A stretch of 18,532 nt of DNA from Podochytrium sp. JEL0797 (Eukaryota > Chytridiomycota > Chytridiomycetes > Chytridiales > Chytriomycetaceae), in contig JADGJG010000486.1 in the NCBI GenBank assembly GCA_027596195.1, forward strand, positions 1-18,532, in the 5' to 3' direction. The notes beneath the pieces are model-generated. The model searched no databases and was not told where the DNA came from. It worked only from the letters and a program-made list of their open reading frames with translations. The position numbers and the translations under genes are program-made. Within the stretch, counting starts at the first letter, position 1. Each line of letters opens with the position of its first letter. This document shows, one piece after another, positions 8,334 to 17,200 of the stretch.

Positions 8334-10209
8334 ATGACCCCCATCGCCAAGCCGCTGCTGGCTTTGTGTCTGCTGGCCGTGCTGTACTCGGCCCTGTCGA
8401 GGCTCGTTATTGTAGTCACTCACCAACTACCAGTATACTTTCAGTGAGCCACTCATCCAATCTGTGTCCGCCATCAATTTAATCTCTTGTCTCAAGTGTG
8501 CTGCTGCTCGTCAACCTGGGCCTCTTCTGCTGGGCCTCAAACATCCACATCCTGATCCTATCTGGAATCAGTCCCACCCGAATCCTGCAGTATACCGATC
8601 CCGCCGCAGAGCAAACGCTACCCTCCAACCTCCTGTCGCTCCACTCGTCCCATTTCAGCCTGAGACCAAAGAACCTATATATCATTGCATGTGCATATGC
8701 TGGCATCACAATTGCTGCCATTTCCTTCTTTACTCTGGTTGTTTGGATGACAAAGTCCGAGGAAAAGGCCGAATTCGTTCCGCTCCTGGCCTATGTTTTG
8801 ATGCTCGGATTGCTCGTTCTCGGAAAAGCTGATTTCTTTTTCGGCAATGAGCGGCGATGGTTCATCAAGTATGTTCTACAACCGCTGGCCCAATGTCACC
8901 GGGGAAAAAAATCGGTTAACGATCCTTGAACTTTCAGCGCTTTCCGTCGTATTGCATTTGGAACACTCGCGTCCCCCGTTCCCTTCTGTGATGTCATCTT
9001 TGCGGATATCTTGACTTCGTACAGCAAGGTGTTGGGAGATTTGCACCTCGTTGCGCAGGATTTGTTGGCACATCAGAGCGACCACGATGCAAACGTGAAT
9101 CAGAGGAGGGATGGGACCACGAATGTGGGTGGTGTTGGAGGAGCTGGGAAGTTTATGGAAGTGATCGGCATTCTCTTGGTTTGGTACGTGTTCGAGCTCA
9201 ACATGGCTTGTGCCCCGAATGTTGCAAAATCATCAAAATCATCTCGTTGTGAAAGCTGAATCCATGCGTTTTTAGCCTTCCATTCCTGTTTCGCCTGCGG
9301 CAATGCTTGGCCGAATATTGTCAAACTGTCAACAACCCGGCCGCCCAAACACGGCACCTCATGAATGCACTCAAATACTGCACAGCTTTTCCTGTGATTG
9401 CTGCATCTTGGCTCATCAACTGGGTGCGTGCCGAAATTTCGCTCGTGGCGAAACAGAGCGCCGAAAACGATGGAATCGTGGTGGCCAAATCGAGACTGAT
9501 TGGATCCATTCTGGGTGACAATCAGACGATCGATGAGAGGAAGATTGAATTTGTGCTGAATTTTGCAATTGGGATTTGGTGAGTGATCTTGTTTTTTGAA
9601 TGTGGGGTCTGGCTGTGACTAACTCGATGTTGTTGAAAAAGGATCTTCTTTTCAATCATCAACTCGGTTTACTCTCTCTACTGGGATATTTACGTTGATT
9701 GGCAACTCGGAAACTGGAACACTCCAGTCGCCCGACGCGGAAACAACACCAAATCCTCCAACTCACGCGTGGCCACCATCCAACTCAACACACTGCAACA
9801 CCAACACTCGTCCGAATCCGGCCCCTCCTCCTCTTCCTCCGATACGTACTACACGGAAGAAGATTCCCCACTCACACCTACTTCAACATCTACACCCACC
9901 ACTTCCTACTTCCCCCCCTTCCTCCGCCGTCACATGCACTTCCGAACACCCCTCCTCTACTACGCCGCCATCATTTTCAACACGCTTCTCCGCATGTCGT
10001 GGATCGTGCGCGTGGCGATCCTGCATGCGCTGCTCAAAAACAGTTTTGGGGGACAAGACGTGAGTGCCATCAAGGGGACCTTATTGGGTGTGGATTTGGG
10101 GTTGAAAGGGCTTGAGGTGTTGAGGCGGTGGGCGTGGGTGTTTTTTAGAGTAGAGCGGGAGTGGGTTGGCGGGAAGGAGAGGGGGGTTGTGCGGGAGGTG
10201 AAGGGATGA
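8334..10209 (+). CDS. Erd1-like EXS-domain membrane protein
   Basis: The protein resembles yeast Erd1, a multi-spanning Golgi membrane protein linked to phosphate recycling and retention of Golgi and ER residents. It carries an EXS domain like that of XPR1 and Syg1. The five exons are 8334-8443, 8497-8868, 8938-9183, 9276-9578 and 9642-10209; they give 532 residues with all phases closing. Features in order are a hydrophobic N-terminus, a WASNIHIL segment, FCDVIFADILTSYSK (the EXS entry motif), LPFLFRLRQCL, HLMNALKY, then NSVYSLYWDIYVDW and RRWAWVFFRVE, the closing EXS signature. The last exon carries about 60 residues rich in Ser, Thr and Pro (roughly 9770-9920) inserted between the W-D-x-x-x-D-W helix and the final helices. 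This helps make it longer than yeast Erd1 (362 aa). An AATAAA follows the stop. Confidence 0.9.
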
Positions 10210-10241
10210 GGATTCGGGATGACATTCCATTTATTTTTCCT

Positions 10242-10247
10242 AATAAA
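10242..10247 (+). terminator. AATAAA polyadenylation-like signal of the Erd1-like gene
   Basis: A perfect AATAAA hexamer starts 33 nt after the stop codon of the Erd1-like gene and 130 nt before the next start codon. Its position fits a 3'-end processing signal; this is inferred from sequence and spacing. Confidence 0.5.
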
Positions 10248-10376
10248 AGGACCGCTGTCCTTCGTGATGCGTCATATATGGTAGATTCAAGATGGGTTTG
10301 TGCCGGCGGGCTCGTGGGCAAGCTCGTGGGCACGGCGGAGAAATTATTGACCTCCAATTTTTTCTCCCATCCCGCC

Positions 10377-11743
10377 ATGACCGTCAAAGAACGAAAGCCG
10401 ACAAAGAAGCGCATGCAGCAGCCTTCAGATTCTGCGCAAGAGAGGCTCTTGAACAACACTACTACTCAAGAGTTCCACATCGAAGACGACCGTGTGGCGC
10501 TGACCTCATCGCAGAAGCTGAACGTCCACGAGACGCTGCACATCAAGCAGATTCCCCTCTGGATGTTCGACAACGCTTACCTTCTGACGGGATACAGACA
10601 AGAGATGGGGAACTATCTCGATTGCTTCAAGAGTCTGTTCTATGTCCATAACGAAACCGGAAATATTTACTCGTGAGTTCTTGGTTTGATCGGAACGTGG
10701 TCAGTCGATCGTTAATTTACTCATTTCTATACTCCAGACACATGATCGGTTCCGGTCTCTTCATAGTGTGGCTCATCATCATGTTCCTTTCGTCCGCGGA
10801 TCTCGTTCAATCTACCGTATGGCTCACGCGAACCACCGACATTCTCGAAGACATTCCTCTCTCGTGGAAAGACTACGCTGTCGTCGCATGCTTCATGGTC
10901 TCTGCAATCACTTGCATGGGCCTCAGCTTCCTTTTCCACACGTGTCACTGCCACTCGTTTGAGGTGTCCACTTTTTTCCCCCTCTCTTTCCTGGTTTCGG
11001 AAACTTAAGTTGCTTTCAGGTCTCAAAGGCCTGGAATAAGATGGACTTTGCGGGAATTGCTGGATTGATTGCGTGAGTGTTTGGGAAAGCTGTTTGGTTT
11101 CTCATGGGGGCGCGTTACTAAATCACTTTTTGCCAGCGGAAGCAATGTGCCCTTTATTTACTATGGATTTTACTGCGAAATTCAGCTTCAGACAATTTAT
11201 ATTGCTTTCATTGTTACTTTTGGCCTAGTGACGGTATGTTTTTTTTGTGATTCCTCATTTCCAGTTTTGCGACTGCTCAACATTCCAAACACCCAAGACC
11301 TTGGTGACGGTTTCTGCAAAGTATTCAACCCCCAAGTATCGTATTGTGCGGACGAGTCTCTTTGTCGCGCTGGGACTTTCCTCAATTCTACCAATAATTC
11401 ACCTCCTCATAAACCACGGGTGGGAATACGCGAATTACGCCATGAGTCTGAATCATGGCGCCATTGGTGGAGCTTGTTATCTCGTGGGAGCATTTTTATA
11501 TGCGTCCCGCTTCCCAGAAAGACTGTTTCCCGGGAAATGTGATCATTGGGTGAGAGGAGCCTTTGTTTTGGTTTTCGCGGAAGAGTTGTTAAGCTGATTT
11601 TCTGTTTTGCGATTGTGTAGTTCCAAAGCCACCAGATTTTCCACATGCTTGTGTTGATTGCGACGGTGATTCATTATCGTGGAATATGTTTGAGCGTGGT
11701 CCATCGACATGTCCACAGCTTGTCTCCTTGTCCGATCGAATAA
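10377..11743 (+). CDS. PAQR / Izh-family seven-helix membrane receptor (adiponectin-receptor/hemolysin III superfamily)
   Basis: This is an integral membrane protein of the progestin and adipoQ receptor family; yeast Izh proteins affect zinc and sterol homeostasis. The six exons are 10377-10672, 10738-10963, 11020-11072, 11137-11233, 11298-11549 and 11621-11743, giving 348 residues. A hydrophilic, basic N-terminus of about 65 residues is followed by the PAQR signatures. These are HNETGNIYSH (E-x-x-N-x-x-[ST]-H), LSFLFH with the first metal-ligand His, KMDFAG, GSNVPFIYYGFYC, STPKYR, and FQSHQIFH, which supplies the two C-terminal His ligands. So the zinc-site residues known from the family are all present. 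For intron 4 I chose the acceptor at 11297 (64-nt intron) over the one at 11264 because the latter would leave a 31-nt intron and insert 11 residues absent from the family. The start at 10377 sits in a good context (CCGCCATGA). Confidence 0.92.
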
Positions 11744-11744
11744 A
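11739..11744 (+). terminator. AATAAA overlapping the stop codon of the PAQR gene
   Basis: The last sense codon and stop (GAA TAA A) form a perfect AATAAA. If used, cleavage would leave a very short 3' UTR. This fits the small gap to the CCT3 start but is positional inference only. Confidence 0.3.
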
Positions 11745-11919
11745 CTCCAGGACAATTTCGTTCTATTACTCATTCATATTTGGAATCAATGCGAGGGGAA
11801 AGGAGAGGAAGATGTCAGGTGTTTGTTTGTTTGTGCTTGGTCGAAGGGAAGGGAAGGGTGGAAAATATTTTTTTCCCATCGCCAAAACACAACACACTCA
11901 CCCCACCAGCCTTGCCAAG
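11744..11919 (+). promoter_or_regulatory. Intergenic region upstream of CCT3
   Basis: This 176-nt gap holds a GTTT microsatellite-like run at 11821-11833 and a purine G-tract GGGAAGGGAAGGGTGG at 11846-11861. A T-rich stretch follows at 11868-11874. The start codon is preceded by CACACTCACCCC-type pyrimidine/A sequence. No TATA box stands out. These are candidate promoter elements by position; none is a recognised binding site. Confidence 0.35.
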
Positions 11920-14084
11920 ATGATGCAACAGCCGGTTATCGTTATGAGTGAGTATTGAATGCCATTGGTACTGCCCCGGGCTCTTAAAGAGCCCTGCTGT
12001 CCACTGCTTTGCTTGGGTCTCTTTCGCCTAACACACCTTGCCAGATACCAACATGGAGCGCGAGACGGGACGCAAGGCCCAGATGTCCAACATCAACGCT
12101 GCCAAGGTACGTCCTCGGCTGAATTGCCCTCCGCCAAAACTCACCCAAACCCCGCAGACTATTGCCGACATTATCCGCACGTGTCTCGGCCCGCGCGCGA
12201 TGCTCAAGATGCTCCTGGATCCCATGGGCGGCATTGTGCTGACCAACGACGGAAACGCCATCCTGGTAAGCGCGTCGTGTGTGGAACCTGGTGGTAAAAA
12301 AGCTGACTGGCCCAACAGAGAGAAGTCGAGGTTGCCCACCCCGCTGCCAAGTCTATGATCGAACTGTCCAGAACACAGGACGAAGAGGTTGGTGACGGAA
12401 CCACTAGTGTTATTATCCTTGGTGAGCAAAGCTTTGAAATCTCGTGTTTGTTGTTTCCACCCCCCCCTTCGAGTTCTGACCCAAACAATCCCTCCCCAGC
12501 CGGAGAAGTCCTCTCCTCGGCCCTTCCCTTCCTCGAACGCCAAATCCACCCCATCACCATCATCTCCGCCTACAAGAAGGCTCTCGAAGACGCCCTCATT
12601 ATGACGGACTCGTTCGCCGTGCCCGTCAACACGGAAAACAAGGAGGAAATGCTCCGTCTCATCAAGTCTTCTATTGGAACCAAGATGGTGTCGCAGTGGT
12701 CCGAGTTGATGTGCTCCCTCGCTTACGATGCCGTCAAATGCGTGCGCATGGAGATTGACAATGCTGGAACTGTTGGAGGAAAAGTCGAAGTGGACATCAA
12801 AAGATATGCGAGAGTCGAGAAGATTCCTGGTGGCGAGATTGAGGAGTCTTGTGTGTTGGATGGTATCATGTTCAACAAGGATGTGACACACCCCAAGGTT
12901 TGTGCCCTTTCCCGACGCGGGATTTACGACTCCGCGAATAGAATTGACCGTGAATCTTTATTTTGCAGATGAGACGCCGCATTGAGAACCCCCGTGTTGT
13001 GCTGTTGGATTGTCCTTTGGAATACAAGAAGGGAGAGTCGCAGACCAACGTTGAGGTAACTGATGAGGCTCACTGGGCTCGGCTTTTGGAAATCGAGGAG
13101 GAGCAGGTCAAGGAGCTTTGCGACCACATCATCAAGGTCAAGCCTGACCTTGTTTTCACCGAGAAGGGAGTTTCTGGTAAGTCGCAAATTCTAGTCTCCT
13201 TTTTCCTTGCTTCAATATTAAATCTCGCGTTGTCTGCGTCCTTAGACCTCGCGCAGCACTACTTCAACAAGGCTGGAATCACTGCCATCCGTCGTATCCG
13301 TAAATCCGACAACAACCGTGTCGCCCGTGCCACGGGTGCGACCATCCTCAACCGCGTTGAGGACCTCAAGGAAGAGGACGTTGGTACCAAGTGCGGTCTC
13401 TTTGAAGTCCGCAAGATTGGCGACGAATACTTCACCTACCTCGTGAAATGTGAAGACCCCAAAGCCTGCACGATTGTCCTCCGCGGTCCTTCCAAGGACG
13501 TGTTGCAGGAGATTGACCGAAACTTGCAAGACGCCATGTGTGTTGCGCGAAACGTCATGTTTGAGCCCAAGCTCTGCCCCGGTGGAGGTGCGACCGAAAT
13601 GGCCTTGAGTGTCATGTTGACGGAGAAGGCAAAGGGGTTGAGTGGAGTTGAGCAATGGCCTTACAAGGCTGTGGCGGAAGCGTTGGAGGTGATCCCGAGA
13701 ACGCTTGTGCAGAACTGTGGAGGAAACGCCATCAAGACTTTGACTCAGCTTCGCGTACGTGTTTTTTTTATTTTCCTCCCTCCATGAATTTGCGTTACTG
13801 ACAGATCCTTTCGTTTTCAGGCCAAGCACGCCGAAGGACACCACACGTGGGGTATTAACGGAGAAACTGGATCTATTGTCGATATGAGAGAATACGGAAT
13901 CTGGGAGCCCCAGGCTGTCAAGTCGCAAACCATCAAGACGGCTATTGAGTCTGCCTGTTTGTTGCTTCGTGTTGACGACATTGTGTCTGGTCTGTCGAGA
14001 AAGAAGGAGACGAGCGGAGGTGGTGGTGGTGGCCAACCCATGGATGGAGGAGAGATGGAAGAGGGTGACCCTCGTGAAGGATAA
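11920..14084 (+). CDS. CCT3: Chaperonin CCT/TRiC subunit gamma
   Basis: This is one of eight subunits of the cytosolic ring chaperonin that folds actin, tubulin and other proteins with ATP. The eight exons are 11920-11947, 12045-12106, 12158-12265, 12319-12421, 12500-12897, 12969-13176, 13246-13754 and 13821-14084; they give 559 residues, slightly longer than the usual ~535-545. Group II chaperonin motifs are present: LDPMGGIVLTNDG (residues 52-64), the nucleotide-binding GDGTT (91-95), and GGGATEMA near the hinge. Gamma-type signatures include GRKAQMSNI at the N-terminus, DLAQHYF, ITAIRRIRKSDNNR, GVEQWPYKAVAEALE, TWGINGETG and the C-terminal LLLRVDDIVSG. The tail adds a poly-Gly and acidic extension. 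The first exon is only 28 nt, with start codons in tandem (ATGATG). Every phase closes and the subunit assignment is secure. Confidence 0.97.
11978..11994. repeat. Perfect inverted repeat in CCT3 intron 1
   Basis: GGGCTCTT-A-AAGAGCCC is a 17-bp perfect palindrome with 8-nt arms. In the transcript it would give a 6-bp GC-rich hairpin with a five-base UUAAA loop, 30 nt after the 5' splice site of the 97-nt first intron. It is one of only a few perfect inverted repeats noticed in the window. Confidence 0.6.
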
Positions 14085-14246
14085 AACCTCTTTTATATAT
14101 TTCTGGGATTATAAAACGTTTGTTATTATTTTACCCTCTTTTCGCGAACAATAGGGCCTTTTTCGGGAAAAAAAAGCTCATCTCGACGTTGACAACCGTC
14201 CAGGAAGAGCACACACAGCCGCCCGCACAGCCTCTACGCGTCGAAA
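14085..14246 (+). promoter_or_regulatory. CCT3 3' flank and promoter of the sensor-kinase gene
   Basis: The 162-nt gap starts with an AT-rich stretch (TTTTATATAT at 14092-14101 and TTATAAAACG at 14109-14118) that may serve as the CCT3 3' end or as a TATA-like element for the next gene. A run of eight A's follows at 14168-14175. The 80 nt before the start codon are C/A-rich. Nothing specific is recognised. Confidence 0.3.
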
Positions 14247-17200
14247 ATGAAAGACAAGGACCTGAATAGCGACTCTGTCTCATCGCAAAAATCAAAAACC
14301 ATGTTCTCCATTAGTGGAGACTGTTATTCGGTCCCGGGTTATATCTGCACGGAAGTGCTTTACGCAAGTCAATCAAAGGCGGTCAATATGTTGGTTCAGC
14401 GGGGCTACGCGATCCAGGACCCAACCATCAAAGTGATCTGCAAAGGAAGTGGTCAATCCGACGACGAGGCCAACCGACGCATCGAACACGAATACGAAAC
14501 ACTCAAATTTTTGTCCTCTAAGCTACCCGGGGATGCGAAAAGATCCTCCACAGTTACTGGATCAAGCGAAGAAGCGCGTTTGTCGACGGTGCTGATGCCC
14601 AGTCAAATGTACAGCCCTATTCCGAGGCCGATTGAAATTGTCAGAGATCGAGGTGCTTGGACGCTCGTGGTGGAGGATGCTGGCGGGCTCAGTTTGAGAA
14701 AGTTTCAAGATCTGGTGTACACGAAATCGCCACAACTCGAGACGGCGGCACCAACAGCTCGGAAAATTCCGCTTGAGACAGCGTTGACCCTCGCGATTCA
14801 AATCGCCGAGGCGCTCAAGTTAACCATCGCAGCAGGAGTTGTGCACAAGGATATCAATCCCGATAACATTGTTGTTATTCAGGCACCAAACGAACGTCTT
14901 TTCGTTCAACTCATTGACTTTAACATGTCCACGGTCAAAATTTGTACGAGTATTTCTACAAGTGAGAGTAGTGTTTTACAAGGAACTATGGCCTATATGG
15001 CTCCTGGTGAGTTTTACGCGTTCTGTTACAGGCTTTAGCTTATTTTTTTCAACGCTGCTCAGAGCAAACTGGGAGGCTGCAAAAAAACACGGACTTTCGA
15101 TCAGGTACGCAGTCTCCGTTTCCTTTTTATGATTAGAGAGCTTATACCGACTTCCTCAGATTTCTACAGTTTTGGTGTCACGCTCTGGGAAGTACTTGTC
15201 GGCCGTCCCGCTTTTCATTTCGATGATATGCTGGTAAGAAATCATCATTTTGCGTGCCAAATTTATTGTGTCGGCTCACGCGTTTCATTTCCAGGAATAC
15301 ATGCGCGCCCATATCGCCATCGAAATTGATTCCCCGTCCAAAGTGGATCCAACGATCCCTGAAGCATTGGCCTTGATTATCCAGAAATTGGTCAAAAAGG
15401 CACCAGAAGCCCGATATCAATCTGTGTACGGGCTCAAGTGCGACCTCATGTCGTGCTTCAAAACCCTGGCCAAGTTCAAACAAGAGAATCACATTCCAAG
15501 CAACGAGATTTTGACAGATGAGCAGGTGTTTGCGGCTCTGGAAGAAGCGGGGCCTTTTGTTGCTGGAATCAAGGACTGCTCAAACACAGTGAATATCCCC
15601 AAGGGAAAGTTGTATGGACAGCCAGGCGAGCAGGCCGTATTGAATTATATCGAGAAAGTATTGGCCGACGGCGCGCCATCAACTGAGTATATTCTCATTG
15701 GCGGAGAAAAGGGGATGGGCAAGAATTCGCTTTTGGCTGTTGCGAGGTCCAAAATCGTGGCCACTGGAAACTTTTGCAGTAAGGAATTTATTATTTGAGA
15801 GATCAATTGTTTGACAATGTGCTTTTGCAGTTATGGGTCAATATACGGAAGGGTGCCTTCCTCTCCAAGCAATCGTGCAAGCGTTGCAACAGTTCATTGG
15901 CATCCTTCTTTCTTCACAGACTGAGCTATTGGATTATTATGCTTCCAAACTCGAGAAGAGCATGTCTACTGAGCTTTCTCGTCTGGAAACTGTCATCCCA
16001 GACATCCGGCTGATGTACAATTCCTCCGTCAACTCTCACACAGAGGAAAATGTCCGAAAAGTGACATATCCTGAGATGGTCTCAGATATTACCAAGTTCT
16101 TCAAAGTAATCACCGCTTGTGAAAAAGCTATCGTGCTTTGCTTGAAAAATATCGAGGTTTGTTGAATTTTTTAAAATGTGTTTGACGTAAATGCCTGAGC
16201 TCTATTTGCTTTAGTCTGCTGATCAAGAGACTTTTCATATACTGGGATCTCTTGCTTCCACAGAGAATCGACTCTTGATTATTTTGACATCATCTGAAAG
16301 GGACCACTCCTCGCAGTTGGTTGCAAATTCTCTACAAACAATCTTGCAGCCTCACAACAAAGTGGCTTATTCTGTGGTCATGAAGCCATTGACTGTGAAC
16401 GATATTCATGAACTATTGGAGGATTCTATTTCACCGGCGCTTAGTCCTGTTCACAATTTGGCCGCCCTTATTGAACGCAAGACATTTGGAACGCCTGCGC
16501 ATGTTATTCAATTTTTGGTGGAAGCGGAGGCTAAAGGATTGCTGTGGTTCGATGAAGATGAAAATGAGTGCGGTTGGAATTGGGATCTCGCGACTTTGGA
16601 AAAGAGAATTGAAGTCAGCGACAGTGTCCTCAAAGACATGACGAGGAGAGTGAATGAGTTGCCAACAGACTCGATTAAGATTTTGGAAAAAGCTGGTGGG
16701 TGATGTCTCTTGGGTTTTGCTATTTGTTCTCATAGATTTTATTCCACGTTTAGTTTGCATTGGAAAAGTGTTCGACATCAGACTGCTCTCTTTGTTGTTG
16801 AATCAAAAGACTGCTGCCACAACCAGCATATTGTGGGACTTTTTGAAAGCTGGGTTCATTCAGCCAATTCCGTTCAGCGAATCATCAGGCGCATGGAAAA
16901 GTGCCGTTCTTGATGGACTTGCATCAAATCCAGAGGGTGCCGTCATTGAGTACAAGGTAAATACTGAAGCTGATGGTATATATAATTAACAAATCTTCAC
17001 AGTTCACTTTTGATACCATCCACCAAGAGCTGTACTCGTCCATTGCAGAAGAAGTTCGCATCAATAACCATTTGAGTATTGCTCGTATCATGCAGTCCGT
17101 TGCAGCTTCCAAACGGCTTAGTGGGTCGGAACGAGAAATCTGCAATCATTACAATATTTCAAGGTCCAGGGTTACTGACCCGAAAGAAAATCGCTTGATC

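Noticed and set aside
7638..8426. Continuous 262-codon minus-strand frame as MAPKK exon 1-2
   Set aside because: Its first part is the wrong frame of the GC-rich MAPKK exon 1; the correct glycine loop and lysine are in another frame joined by the intron at 7971-8059.
11234..11264. 31-nt intron in the PAQR gene
   Set aside because: Far shorter than every other intron here. Using the acceptor at 11297 gives a 64-nt intron and restores the family-like sequence.
12028..12891. 287-codon open frame on the minus strand inside CCT3
   Set aside because: It runs antisense across CCT3 exons and introns, matches no known family by eye, and the plus-strand exons encode a full CCT gamma. It is a coding-strand shadow.
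13242..14036. 264-codon open frame on the minus strand opposite CCT3 exons 7-8
   Set aside because: Antisense shadow of well-supported CCT3 exons; composition (V-, L-, S-rich) is that expected from complementing the sense codons.
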